From: Bacillota bacterium
GTDB taxonomy: Bacteria > Bacillota > Clostridia > Christensenellales > CAG-138
Assembly: GCA_023400985.1 (NCBI GenBank)
Contig: JAEXEN010000032.1
Coordinates: 97,655 to 161,654 of the forward strand
Length of the DNA stretch: 64,000 nucleotides
Direction: 5' to 3'
In this document: positions 33,456 to 41,557 of the stretch, piece by piece
Position numbering within the stretch: position 1 is the first letter of the stretch
How the letters are laid out: every line of letters starts with the position of its first letter
Notes under the pieces: model-generated
What the model saw: only the letters and a program-made list of their open reading frames with translations
What the model was told of the DNA's origin: nothing
Databases searched by the model: none
Position numbers and translations under genes: made by a program

Positions 33456-33731
33456 TAGCCGGCCGTGTATAATCTGAACCCGGCCGCCTGCGCGCAAAGG
33501 CCGCCATAGCTTTGTTGAGGCTGCTCACCGTAGGCCCGCTATGTTTTCTCAGCCTCGCCGCGCTCTGGTGGCCTTTGCGCACAGGCGGCTCCTTCGGACC
33601 TAAACGCCACGATTTAAGGCGATTTCAAGGCGGAGGAAGGCGGCATAGTGGTGCTATTCCAACTGACGACAACGCAGAAAGCGTCCAAATCATGGCGCTT
33701 AGGCGAGTTCGGATTATACGCGGCCGGCTAA
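33456..33731. mobile_element. MITE-like inverted-repeat element
   Basis: Terminal inverted repeats begin TAGCCGGCCG at both ends and match over 22 of 24 bases (33456–33479 and about 33707–33730). A second, inner inverted pair (33484–33502 with 33570–33588) and GAGGCTG/CAGCCTC follow. No open frame of note is inside. It spans about 276 bp and ends some 20 bases before the transporter's GTG. Non-autonomous element is the best reading; target duplication was not clear. Confidence 0.65.
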
Positions 33732-33750
33732 CGGCTTGGGGGGGAAATTC

Positions 33751-35121
33751 GTGGTTCTCACAACCTTACACATTGTATATATTGCGATGGTGGTGGCGAT
33801 CTTGGGTATCATGCTGATGAAAAAAGACATCATCATACCCTGTATCATCGGCATCTTCGTGATAGGGTTGATACGGTTCGGAAACGTGGTTTCCGCGTTG
33901 CAGGCTATTTTCAATGCGGTGATCTATGCGGGAACGGAATTTTGGGGTATCATCGTGACCATATCGCTTGTGGTAGCCATGTCCAAGGCGCTGCAGGAGC
34001 TTGGCGCGGATTCGATCATGATGTCGCCCATCAAAAAGGTGATGGTCAACAAAAACATCGCTTTTTTTGCTGTGGGCCTTACGATGATGGTTATTTCCTA
34101 CCTCGTTTGGCCGAGCCCCGCGACGGCGCTTGTGGGAGCGGTGCTTTTACCCGCGGCGGTGCAGGCGGGCCTTTCGCCAATGTACGTAGCGGTTGCGATG
34201 AACCTGTTCGGCCACGGCATTGCGCTTTCGAGCGATTTCTTCATTCAGGGCGCGCCTTCGATTTCCGCAAAGGGCGCCGGAATCACCGCGCCGGAGGTGA
34301 TGGCGGCATCCGTGCCGCTTTGGGTAACGATGGCCGTCGTTACGGTCGCCGTGGCGTTTTTCATGATGCTGCGGGAGCAAAAAAAGAAGGGCGCCGCGCA
34401 GACGGAACGCATTACCGTGGAGCATGTTCCCGTGATCGAGGGCAAAAAGAAGCTAGCAAGGATCGTGGCTATCCTCGTGCCCGCGGCGTTTTTGGCGGAT
34501 ATCGCAGGCATGCTTGTGTTTAAACTCGCCGGCGGCGACGCGACGGCGCTCGTGGGCGGCACGGCCGTGGTTCTTACGCTCCTCATGACGCTTTTGATGT
34601 TCAAGCCTAAGGAAGCCCTTGATAAGGTGGGGGATTACCTCAAAGACGGCTTTGGTTTTGGCATGAGGGTGTTTGTGCCGGTGCTGTTTATCGGCGGTTT
34701 TTTCTTCATAGGCAACCAGAACGGCGCTGTGGCCGTGCTCGGTGAAGGCGCGCCTGCCATACTTAACGACATAAGCCTATATATCGCGGACCACGTGCAA
34801 ATGTCGAAATTCACTGCGATCGCTACCCAGACGGCCGTCTCCATCATCACGGGCCTTGACGGCTCGGGATTTTCAGGGTTGCCTATCGTGGGTACGCTCG
34901 CCTATACCTTCTCGCAGATCATTAAGGTCAACATTGCGGGGCTTACGGCGCTCGGACAGATACTAACCGTTTGGGCGGACGGCGGCACCATCATCCCGTG
35001 GGCGGTCATCCCCGTGGCGGCTATCTGCGGCGTGAGCGCGCAGGAGCTTGCGCGTAAAAACCTTATCCCCGTGCTCTGCGGCATGGCGGCGACCGTGATC
35101 GTTGCGATTTTCATCCTGTAA
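33751..35121 (+). CDS. Predicted ion-transporter-superfamily permease
   Basis: A 456-residue very hydrophobic protein with about 11–12 membrane segments. It has two similar halves with conserved Gly/Pro/Ser loops (YLVWPSPATALVGAVLLPAA; FTAIATQTAVSIITGLDGSG), as in GntP/DcuC-like members of the ion transporter superfamily. Start: GTG at 33751 with GGGGGGG six bases before; a TTG at 33736 overlaps that site. A MITE lies directly upstream. The substrate (organic acid or similar) is a guess. Confidence 0.7.
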   Translation: MVLTTLHIVYIAMVVAILGIMLMKKDIIIPCIIGIFVIGLIRFGNVVSALQAIFNAVIYAGTEFWGIIVTISLVVAMSKALQELGADSIMMSPIKKVMVNKNIAFFAVGLTMMVISYLVWPSPATALVGAVLLPAAVQAGLSPMYVAVAMNLFGHGIALSSDFFIQGAPSISAKGAGITAPEVMAASVPLWVTMAVVTVAVAFFMMLREQKKKGAAQTERITVEHVPVIEGKKKLARIVAILVPAAFLADIAGMLVFKLAGGDATALVGGTAVVLTLLMTLLMFKPKEALDKVGDYLKDGFGFGMRVFVPVLFIGGFFFIGNQNGAVAVLGEGAPAILNDISLYIADHVQMSKFTAIATQTAVSIITGLDGSGFSGLPIVGTLAYTFSQIIKVNIAGLTALGQILTVWADGGTIIPWAVIPVAAICGVSAQELARKNLIPVLCGMAATVIVAIFIL

Positions 35122-35157
35122 CGGAGAAGGAAAAAAGATTTAAGGAATTTTCCCTTT

Positions 35158-35235
35158 GCATCGCACGCTGCGCAAGTACGGCGCTGCCGTGAGGCATGTT
35201 TGCCCGCGGCGGCACTGGAGCCCGGCGTGCGATGC
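35158..35235. other. Long structured hairpin, possible RNA element or terminator-like repeat
   Basis: A perfect 11-bp stem GCATCGCACGC (35158–35168) / GCGTGCGATGC (35225–35235), then an asymmetric internal loop, a nine-base stem with one mismatch (GCGCTGCCG with CGGCGGCAC) and a tip GGCA–TGTT–TGCC. There is no T tract. It lies in the 200-bp gap between the transporter and the lipoprotein gene. Confidence 0.5.
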
Positions 35236-35322
35236 TATGCAAAAACATCGCTCTTTTCACACTCTTTGGCTCTCTGAATACTATAAAGCAATCTGAGACG
35301 AATCAAATTTGGAGGGGATAGG

Positions 35323-35745
35323 ATGAAAAAAGCACTAACGCTGCTAATGGCGGTTCTGTTCGTCGCGGCGCTTTTCGGCGGCTGTGCGCAGGAGCGTGCG
35401 TTGAGGGCAGTCACGCTCAACGAGGTGACGCGTTCGGTGTTTTACGCGCCGCTCTACGTTGCCGTGACGCTCGGGTATTTTGCGGACGAGGGGATCGAAC
35501 TCACCATCGTGACGGGCGGCGGCAGCGATAAAAGCATGACGGCGCTTCTGTCGGGCGACGCGCAAGTGGCGCTTATGGGGCCGGAAACGGGCGTTTACGT
35601 GGTGAACGAGGGAAAAGAGGAACATCCCATCATCATCGCGCAGCTCACCAAGCGGGACGGCTCATTCCTCGTGGGGAGGCAGAGCGAGGCAGATTTCAAG
35701 TTTGAGAGCCTCGCGGGCAAGACCATCATTGGAGGACGTCCTGGC
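35323..35745 (+). pseudogene. ABC transporter substrate-binding lipoprotein, disrupted by prophage
   Basis: Encodes the first ~140 residues of an SsuA/ThiY (NMT1-like) solute-binding protein: lipoprotein signal with lipobox FGGC (Cys about residue 22), then the family pattern NEVTRSVFYAPLYVAVTLGYF and GKTIIGGRPGG. From there the frame runs into phage sequence (to a stop at 35865) and loses similarity. The missing C-terminal part should lie at the right prophage end, outside the window. GGAGGGG precedes the ATG. Partner permease and ATPase genes are not in view. Confidence 0.85.
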
Positions 35746-35760
35746 GGTCAGTCCGATTAT
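35725..35760. other. Left prophage attachment site (attL), approximate
   Basis: The substrate-binding protein similarity stops after the codons for GGRPGG and the integrase gene ends at 35757. The crossover must be between these points, most likely around 35735–35748. The exact core cannot be set without attR. Confidence 0.7.
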
Positions 35761-37079
35761 GTATTACGGAGGATAAAAGAAATGCTTAAATCAGGGCGAA
35801 TTGTGATGTTGCTAATTTGCTTGCTCCAAAACTCTTTCTTATGCGGCCTGTCAAGCTTGCCGTAGACCGACATAGCAGCTCGGATTGCCTCCGTGTCAAT
35901 TTGTACGGGTACAGCAGTCGGCATGGCTTGTGCCTCGTCTAGCGCGGCCTTAAGGGCAATAAAATCACGCTCATAATCGTCGCGAAGGATTAAATCAGAT
36001 ATATAAAGGTCTTTCAATTTTTCCATCTTTCGCTTGATTGCCGATTCGTCAATCCTAGGCTTATGGTTCTTGCTTCTTGCTGTGATATTGTAAGCATTGC
36101 ACTCTTTAATTATGTTTTCCAGCAAATACTGCTCTATTTCGTCCTCGCGAATGTATCTGTCAAACGCGCAATCTCCAACAGTCGCGCGCCGGGTGCAACG
36201 ATAATAATAATGCCCCTTGCACACACAAGCCGTCATAATGTGGCCACACTTCGCACAGGATATAAGCCCCTTAAAGATATATACTCGTCCTGCTGGGCCG
36301 TAAGCGTTTCGCTGTGCCCGCTCGGCTATTATTTCTTGCACAAGGTTGAACGTTGCACGGTCTATAAGTGGTTCGCAGAAGCCGTCTATGCCATAAGCAA
36401 TGCCGGTATACTTTTTGTTCTGCAATAATCTTTTCACGGTTGATATATCATAATTCAAGTTATGGTTGATGCGCATATACCTTTGCGTCGCGCTTACGGA
36501 GCGAAGGGCAACAAACGCTCGAAACATATCTTTAACCATCGGTACTTTTTTCTGGTCGATTATCAGCTTTTTATCCGCGACAACATACCCAAGCGGTGCA
36601 TTGCCGCTTACTGGTTCGCAACGTTCCTTCTTGCGATCAAATACAGCCTTAATGCGTTCGCTTGTTCGGTCTGCTTCATCCTGCGCCACCGCGAGCATGA
36701 TGTTAATTTTAAGCCGCCCCGCTGCGGACAACGTATCATAGTCCTCGTGGATGGTTTTCCAGTTTACGTTATGCTTCTCTAAAACCTCTTGCACCTTGTA
36801 ATATTCGCCTACGCTACGGAACCATCGGTCAAGCTTTGTAAACACAACAAGATCGATTTTACCTGCTTCTACATCACGCAAGAGCCGTTGAAGCTCAGGT
36901 CTCTTTATTGCCGGTTTGCGCGCGGAAAGACCAGCATCAATATAGTGGTCAACTACCTTAACGCGCTCTTTTTGAGACCATTCATCCAGCGCGGCTATTT
37001 GTGCCTCGATAGAAAGCCCGTATACCGCTTGTTCCTCGGTGGATACGCGGATATATAGACCGACGTGCTGAATGTTCAT
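35757..37079 (-). CDS. int: Large serine recombinase (phage integrase)
   Basis: A 440-residue large serine integrase: N-terminal resolvase domain with catalytic S13 in YIRVSTEEQ, then the recombinase domain, a zinc ribbon (SCAKCGHIM … YYRCTRR … DC near 275–305) and a coiled-coil C-terminal part. It catalyses attP × attB recombination without a topological requirement. Its 3' end lies within a few bases of the disrupted host gene, the usual position at an attachment site. AGGAGG is upstream of the ATG. Confidence 0.95.
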   Translation of the reverse strand: MNIQHVGLYIRVSTEEQAVYGLSIEAQIAALDEWSQKERVKVVDHYIDAGLSARKPAIKRPELQRLLRDVEAGKIDLVVFTKLDRWFRSVGEYYKVQEVLEKHNVNWKTIHEDYDTLSAAGRLKINIMLAVAQDEADRTSERIKAVFDRKKERCEPVSGNAPLGYVVADKKLIIDQKKVPMVKDMFRAFVALRSVSATQRYMRINHNLNYDISTVKRLLQNKKYTGIAYGIDGFCEPLIDRATFNLVQEIIAERAQRNAYGPAGRVYIFKGLISCAKCGHIMTACVCKGHYYYRCTRRATVGDCAFDRYIREDEIEQYLLENIIKECNAYNITARSKNHKPRIDESAIKRKMEKLKDLYISDLILRDDYERDFIALKAALDEAQAMPTAVPVQIDTEAIRAAMSVYGKLDRPHKKEFWSKQISNITIRPDLSISFILRNT

Positions 37080-37206
37080 TATTATTCCCTAATCCTCCTG
37101 CGCTAAGTTCTAATGATTTTCTATCTATGAAACCGACTTCTTGTTTGTCAAATCGTTTCTTCTGAAATGAATCATTTCGCAATGGCCTATATCTTCATCA
37201 AAACTA

Positions 37207-37407
37207 TCAATTCGTATCCTCTATAACACGTATGTCCTCGCTGTTGTAAAAATCATTATCTAAGATATGCTGCATTTCGTGCGCGAACGCACTTTCTAAA
37301 TCGCCGTTAGAATTAAGATACACATTGTAATTTCCATCTGCATCTACCACCGTAAAACCGTGGACGGAAGTCGGCAGATCGATCAAGCGAATTATGACTT
37401 GCTCCAT
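37207..37407 (-). CDS. Short ImmA/IrrE-like metallopeptidase
   Basis: A 66-residue protein with the zinc protease motif HEMQH in AFAHEMQHILDNDFYN, the core of ImmA/IrrE proteins that inactivate phage repressors. It is far shorter than full-length members, but such short forms are common next to phage repressors. Its start overlaps the end of the repressor gene, so the two are coupled. Confidence 0.8.
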   Translation of the reverse strand: MEQVIIRLIDLPTSVHGFTVVDADGNYNVYLNSNGDLESAFAHEMQHILDNDFYNSEDIRVIEDTN

Positions 37408-37730
37408 TTCTTTATCATCTCCGCAACAGATTCTAGCTGCTCTTTAGTGGCACTCTTTGAAGCGTCAAATAGGATACGCATGCCGGGTTGACGGCGAAGT
37501 TGTTCACGCAATTCCATGATTTCGTCGGTATCTTCACTCTCCCTACCGAGGAGATAGTCGGTGGACACTTCAAAATAATTCGCGACCTTTTGAAGTTTAT
37601 CCGATGATGGAGCATATCTATCCCACTTCCCTATCGTGCCGTTGCCGAAACCGAGTTCCGCATCAAGCTTCGCCAAAGCGATTCCTCGGGCATCAGCCAG
37701 CGCTTTTATACGGTCTTTTATTGTTGTCAT
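37392..37730 (-). CDS. Phage repressor, XRE family (CI-like)
   Basis: 112 residues from the ATG at 37730: an N-terminal helix-turn-helix (IALAKLDAELGFGNGTIGKW) and a conserved YFEVSTDYLLGRE, followed by a helical C-terminal domain. The frame is open to 37778, but that part overlaps operator sequence, so the shorter start is favoured. It should hold the lysogenic state by binding the four operator-like sites at 37749–37888. Confidence 0.88.
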   Translation of the reverse strand: MTTIKDRIKALADARGIALAKLDAELGFGNGTIGKWDRYAPSSDKLQKVANYFEVSTDYLLGRESEDTDEIMELREQLRRQPGMRILFDASKSATKEQLESVAEMIKKWSKS

Positions 37731-37748
37731 CCCATTGCAAATCGAATA

Positions 37749-37888
37749 TAGAAATATTTCTCTAAAAGCCGTTGACATAGAAATGATTCTCTGATATCAT
37801 CTGTATAGAGAAACAATTCTCTGGACATCGGCGCGTTAGAGGGGATATTCGATTGTCTCCACAAGCCAATTATAGAATATTTTCTCTA
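37749..37888. promoter_or_regulatory. Immunity operators and rightward early promoter
   Basis: Four related palindromic sites: 37749–37764, 37778–37793, 37807–37822 and 37873–37888, consensus about AGAAA/TTCTCT arms. A consensus rightward promoter, TTGACA (37772–37777) – 17 bases – TATCAT (37795–37800), has the second site exactly in its spacer. Leftward transcription of the repressor must start in the same region. Confidence 0.87.
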
Positions 37889-37921
37889 ACTCGTCAATCC
37901 ACTATATATGGGGGTGATAGC

Positions 37922-38152
37922 TTGATACTGGACAATATTCGCGCAAAGTGCGTAGAAAAAGAAATTTCTATCTATGCACTTGAACGACAACTCGGCTTTG
38001 GAAATAGAACTGTTTCTAGCTGGGCTACGTCGTCGCCGTCAATTGACAAGCTCAAAAAAGTCGCAGATTTTTTCGGCGTGACCGTGGACGAGCTGTTAGC
38101 TGACAGATATGAAGCGGGCCAAGAGCTAAATGTAATTCAACATCATGAGTAA
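37922..38152 (+). CDS. Cro-like XRE regulator
   Basis: 76 residues from a TTG start with GGGGGTGAT upstream. The HTH (ISIYALERQLGFGNRTVSSW) closely resembles that of the leftward repressor, as expected for a CI/Cro pair that read the same operators. It is the first rightward gene. Confidence 0.82.
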   Translation: MILDNIRAKCVEKEISIYALERQLGFGNRTVSSWATSSPSIDKLKKVADFFGVTVDELLADRYEAGQELNVIQHHE

Positions 38153-38174
38153 TTTGCATCCGCCCCGCAGAATG

Positions 38175-38255
38175 CTATTTATTTCGGAATCTAAGAATCG
38201 CGGAAATCAGGTTCAGGACAGATGCAACAAGCAAGAGCACGTCATGAATCGTCAT
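38175..38255 (-). CDS. 26-residue membrane peptide, holin-like/type I toxin-like
   Basis: An open frame of 26 codons, start MTIHDVLLLVASV, one hydrophobic helix and a basic end (RFRNK). AAGGTGGTG lies six bases before ATG. The MTIHDVLLL start resembles the small 'putative holin-like toxin' peptides of Bacillota. It is read leftward against the early genes; four GGCGCTC repeats lie just upstream of it. Coding is likely; toxicity is inferred. Confidence 0.6.
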   Translation of the reverse strand: MTIHDVLLLVASVLNLISAILRFRNK

Positions 38256-38281
38256 CAGCAACACCACCTTACTGTGAAGAT

Positions 38282-38314
38282 GGCGCTCTGGCGCTCGTAG
38301 GCGCTCCGGCGCTC
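38282..38314. repeat. Four GGCGCTC iterons
   Basis: Copies at 38282, 38290, 38300 and 38308. The 17-mer at 38290–38306 recurs exactly, inverted, at 63894–63910; a near copy (GAGCGCC twice, 10-bp period) is at 58573–58589. Confidence 0.75.
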
Positions 38315-38469
38315 GAAAAATCGGAAATCAGCAAGCGCGGGGCAGATGCAATAAAACAATACCACGGAAAATCATACAACACAACGGCAGCAAAAGGAAA
38401 ATCCATGTTTCAAACGTGAAAGGCCTAGGACAATCACGATGTCGCATATTTTCTACCGAGGTGATAGAC

Positions 38470-38610
38470 ATGGTACTTACCCGCGAACAACAGCAATTCA
38501 CGCTTAACCTTTTGGCAGAAATATACGGCAACCAAATTGGCGCAGAACTGACGTTCACGCTTAAGGACGGAGAAGATGCGAACAACGACAGCGAGGCCGA
38601 TGTGGAATGA
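38470..38610 (+). CDS. Small phage protein
   Basis: 46 residues, GAGGTGAT before the ATG. Acidic C terminus (DANNDSEADVE). It overlaps no other gene and begins the tightly packed early block. No family recognised. Confidence 0.6.
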   Translation: MVLTREQQQFTLNLLAEIYGNQIGAELTFTLKDGEDANNDSEADVE

Positions 38611-38654
38611 CCGCGCCGCTACGTCGGACAAGCCCGAAAGGAGGAGCTCGCACC

Positions 38655-38792
38655 ATGACCATCACAAACTGGTACGGCATCCTATTCACATTCGCGTTAC
38701 CCTTCGCAATCATTGGGACGCTGATGCTTGCTGAAAAACCCAAAAGGAGGAAGCACCATGACAACCGCTCAGGACAAGCTTATCACAGATAA
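38655..38792 (+). CDS. Small phage membrane protein
   Basis: 45 residues with one hydrophobic helix (WYGILFTFALPFAIIGTLML) and a strongly basic tail (KPKRRKHH). GGAGGAG precedes the ATG. Its end overlaps the start of the sigma-like gene. Function unknown. Confidence 0.6.
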   Translation: MTITNWYGILFTFALPFAIIGTLMLAEKPKRRKHHDNRSGQAYHR

Positions 38793-39285
38793 TTACCGTC
38801 TTGCCCCTTACTGTGTAAAGCGGTGGACGTCGCTGTTTCCGATGTTGAGCGCCGACGAACTACTATCACAGGCGCACGTTGGCCTTATGGATGCAGCAAG
38901 GACGTACAAACCTGAACGTGGTAAGTTTTCCACCTATGCGTGTCGCGCAATTTTTACAAGATTCGTGCGCGGGCAGAACAAGTGCTTTAGCCTTAAGCGG
39001 CATTGTGACTATATCCTGCCGTTTGATGACACCCTTGCGCATGAGGCTACTGAACAAGATGTTGACTTGCAAATGGATGTACGCAAGACCCTTAAGGCAG
39101 CACTTCTCGGCACGAGCGACAACGACAAAATCTGTTTCATCATGCATTACATCGAGGGCTATGGCTACAACGAGATCGGCACGGTTTGTGGCTTTTCGGA
39201 CAAACGCGCACAGCAATGCGCAATGCGAGTGGTCGGGCGTTTCAAGATGTTTTGGGAGCTTTGGCATCGGGGAGAGAGCGCATGA
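38758..39285 (+). CDS. Phage sigma-70-like factor
   Basis: 175 residues with a sigma region 2-like segment (SQAHVGLMDAARTYKPERGKFSTYACRAI) broken here into LSQAHVGLMDAARTY and KFSTYACRAIF, and a C-terminal HTH of region 4 type (GYNEIGTVCGFSDKRAQQ). AAAGGAGG is at the correct distance from the ATG at 38758. It likely directs RNA polymerase to phage promoters. Confidence 0.8.
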   Translation: MTTAQDKLITDNYRLAPYCVKRWTSLFPMLSADELLSQAHVGLMDAARTYKPERGKFSTYACRAIFTRFVRGQNKCFSLKRHCDYILPFDDTLAHEATEQDVDLQMDVRKTLKAALLGTSDNDKICFIMHYIEGYGYNEIGTVCGFSDKRAQQCAMRVVGRFKMFWELWHRGESA

Positions 39286-39560
39286 ACGATTTTTCGGTTG
39301 AAAACAGAATGGTATTGGACAGGCCTTACGGGCGCAACCGAGCGGGGTACGAAGCGCAGGATGTTGACGACGCAGATGATTGCCCCAAAACCATTTCCCC
39401 TTGTAGGTATTGCGATCGAGAAGGACAGGACGGCGAAATGAGCGAGATCAACGGCATGTGCTCGGATTGCTACGCTGAAGCCCTTAAGAAACTCCGTACC
39501 TATGCGGAAGCGCAAGGGGATAATGCGGTTTATGAGGTTTTTCAAAGTCTTACGGCCTAA
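39282..39560 (+). CDS. Phage zinc-ribbon protein
   Basis: 92 residues starting in a four-base overlap (ATGA) with the sigma-like gene. Two CxxC pairs (CRYCD … MCSDC) suggest a zinc ribbon. Unknown function. Confidence 0.65.
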   Translation: MNDFSVENRMVLDRPYGRNRAGYEAQDVDDADDCPKTISPCRYCDREGQDGEMSEINGMCSDCYAEALKKLRTYAEAQGDNAVYEVFQSLTA

Positions 39561-39599
39561 AAAATAGGCCCATAAAAAAGAAAGGGGAAGAAAACAAAA

Positions 39600-40532
39600 A
39601 TGGCTATCGTAAAGCCCGAAAACATGGATTTTAGCGAAAAGAACATCATTATGATTCTCAACGGTCTACCCGGCGTAGGTAAGACCACTCTCGCTCTATC
39701 TGCGCCCGATGTGGTGCTGATTGATGCGGACGAAGGTATGGCTCGCGTTAAACCCGAACACCGCAAGGATACAAGCATCTGCAAGACCTATGAGGAGTTG
39801 CTTGAGGACGTTAAGGCCTACACGGGGAGCTACAAGACCGTTGTGGTCGATACGGGAGGTTCCCTCATCGATATGCTCAAAAATTGGGCCATGCGCAACG
39901 AACCGACAGCCAACAAAAAATCTGGCGGGTTCTCTCAACAGGGGTTTGGCTTTGTAAAGGCCGAGTTTTTGCGGCTCTCCGCAGACCTCCGCAAGAACTT
40001 CAATGTGATCTACCTGTTCCACGTCACGAAGGACAAGCAGGACGAAACTGTGTTCTACGACCTTGTATGTGAGGGTAGCGCAAAAACGCTTGTTTGGCAG
40101 CCTGCTGACCTTGGAGCATATATGCACATCATCAACGGCGAACGGTATCTTGGCTTCACGCCCACGATGAACTACAACGCTAAGAGCGCTTACGGCATCA
40201 AAGGGCTTGTCAAGGTTCCCGAATTGAAAGACGGAGAGCCAAACGATTTTCTGATGAAGCTGTTTGCTCAGGTTAAAGCGAACATTGCCGCCGAAAGTGC
40301 CTATCTCAAGCCACAACAAGAAGCTTATGAATGCGCCATGACGATGGGCAATGCGCTGTTGGAAACCGTTGATGCGCCCGAAAAGGCTTTGCCCGTCCTT
40401 GACGACATTCGCAAGATGAAACACGCCTTGACGAGCCAAAAAGAACTTGAGGCAGCATTTAAGGCGAGGGTAAAGGAACTTGGCTATACCTATGACGCGA
40501 AGGTGAAAGCCTATGTCGCCAAAGCCGAGTAA
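39600..40532 (+). CDS. Phage AAA-family ATPase (Sak4/RecA-like)
   Basis: 310 residues with P-loop NGLPGVGKTTLAL (K28), Walker B-like TVVVDTGG and a C-terminal helical region. Phage proteins of this type act with SSB-like proteins in single-strand annealing or recombination. The next gene, a Cas4-like nuclease, overlaps by 20 bases, supporting a recombination pair. Confidence 0.82.
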   Translation: MAIVKPENMDFSEKNIIMILNGLPGVGKTTLALSAPDVVLIDADEGMARVKPEHRKDTSICKTYEELLEDVKAYTGSYKTVVVDTGGSLIDMLKNWAMRNEPTANKKSGGFSQQGFGFVKAEFLRLSADLRKNFNVIYLFHVTKDKQDETVFYDLVCEGSAKTLVWQPADLGAYMHIINGERYLGFTPTMNYNAKSAYGIKGLVKVPELKDGEPNDFLMKLFAQVKANIAAESAYLKPQQEAYECAMTMGNALLETVDAPEKALPVLDDIRKMKHALTSQKELEAAFKARVKELGYTYDAKVKAYVAKAE

Positions 40533-41115
40533 ATACCTTTTGACGCAATCACTCCTCTCGTCATGGCTATGGTCGTATAAACTCGAAAACGGTTTTGAGG
40601 ACTTCTTGAAAACGCTCCGCAAAGAGCCTATCCAGCAAACCAAGGCCATGCTTGAGGGTATCCGCTTTGAAAACGTGCTGAACGCCACGCTGAACGGCGC
40701 AGAAATTGAGCCTGAACATGAATGGTACAAGCCCATTATGGTGCTTTACCCGGCGCTCCACGGGGCGCAGCAACAGGCGGCTGTATCCAAGGATATTACG
40801 GTTGAAGGAGTCCCGTTTGTGCTTTACGGAAAGTTGGATTACCTCAAGGCCGGAATCATCTATGACACGAAGTACAGCGGAACGTACCGCATAAACAAGT
40901 ACCTTGATTCTCCGCAACACCCCATGTACTTCGCGCTCGTTCCCGAAGCGTATGCGTTCCAATATAAGATTTGTGACGGCAAGTACGTCTACACGGAAAC
41001 CTACCGCCCCGACGAAACGGAGCCGATCGAGCGAATCATAGGGCACTTCATGGGTTTCCTCGACAAGCAAAACCTCGTTCAAACCTACTGCAACAACTGG
41101 AAATCAAAGTATTAA
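40513..41115 (+). CDS. Cas4/RecB-like PD-(D/E)XK nuclease
   Basis: 200 residues. The active-site pattern is visible: Glu in EGIRFENVLN, Asp in YGKLDYL and D-x-K in IIYDTKYSG. Likely a 5'–3' or processing exonuclease working with the neighbouring ATPase. Overlaps the ATPase gene by 20 bases. Confidence 0.78.
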   Translation: MSPKPSKYLLTQSLLSSWLWSYKLENGFEDFLKTLRKEPIQQTKAMLEGIRFENVLNATLNGAEIEPEHEWYKPIMVLYPALHGAQQQAAVSKDITVEGVPFVLYGKLDYLKAGIIYDTKYSGTYRINKYLDSPQHPMYFALVPEAYAFQYKICDGKYVYTETYRPDETEPIERIIGHFMGFLDKQNLVQTYCNNWKSKY

Positions 41116-41127
41116 AGGAGCGGTCAC

Positions 41128-41235
41128 ATGATTAAATATTATCTTCGTTGCATTAAGTGGCTTTGGACGCACCGCGACGAGGCAAACTGCCGTCAGAAAT
41201 GGCGCAGGATGGCGAGGGAGATTGACAATGCCTGA
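41128..41235 (+). CDS. Small phage protein
   Basis: 35 residues, very basic and Trp-rich (IKWLWTHRDEA … KWRRMAREID), with AAAGGAG seven bases from ATG. It overlaps the next gene by eight bases. No family. Confidence 0.6.
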   Translation: MIKYYLRCIKWLWTHRDEANCRQKWRRMAREIDNA

Positions 41236-41557
41236 AACCATTACCGTCGAAAACATTGACGGCTACGACCTTCTTCGCGAGGCAATATGCGCACAGGCCG
41301 CCAACGATCTTCGCGGCGTGCTGAAAGGCCGCAAGATGGCGTATCCATGCTCATTCGATGAACTGCGCTGTTTTTTTCTCGGTGAGTGGGGTGGCTTGCT
41401 TCTCGGCACGCTGGATGGGGAAGTGATTTTTAACCGAATCGTAAAGGAGCGTAGCGACAATGGCAACCATGCAGGACTACGAGGCGGCAAAAAGGGAGTT
41501 GCAGCGAAAAAACCTGACACCGAAGCAGTATGCTGCCGAAATCAGAAAACTCGCTAA
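41228..41557 (+). CDS. Phage protein of unknown function
   Basis: 109 residues, GAGGGAG upstream of the ATG at 41228. The last third overlaps another well-supported small gene in a different frame (41460–41573), and its composition there is poor, so this protein might truly end earlier if a base is misread. Unknown function. Confidence 0.5.
   Translation: MPETITVENIDGYDLLREAICAQAANDLRGVLKGRKMAYPCSFDELRCFFLGEWGGLLLGTLDGEVIFNRIVKERSDNGNHAGLRGGKKGVAAKKPDTEAVCCRNQKTR

Noticed and set aside
36982..37182. Leftward frame overlapping the integrase start
   Set aside because: Out-of-frame with the integrase, no ribosome site, composition of a shadow frame.
37081..37206. C-terminal continuation of the ImmA-like protein
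   Set aside because: A frame with plausible residues exists in another phase, but it begins after a stop; without evidence of a frameshift it is left as intergenic.
38282..38314. CRISPR array
   Set aside because: Repeats are 7 bp with 1–3 bp between them; no spacers and no cas genes anywhere in the window.
38222..38419. Rightward open frame of 65 codons across the GGCGCTC repeats
   Set aside because: No ribosome-binding site, repeat-driven low-complexity codons, and the opposite strand holds a better-supported small gene.
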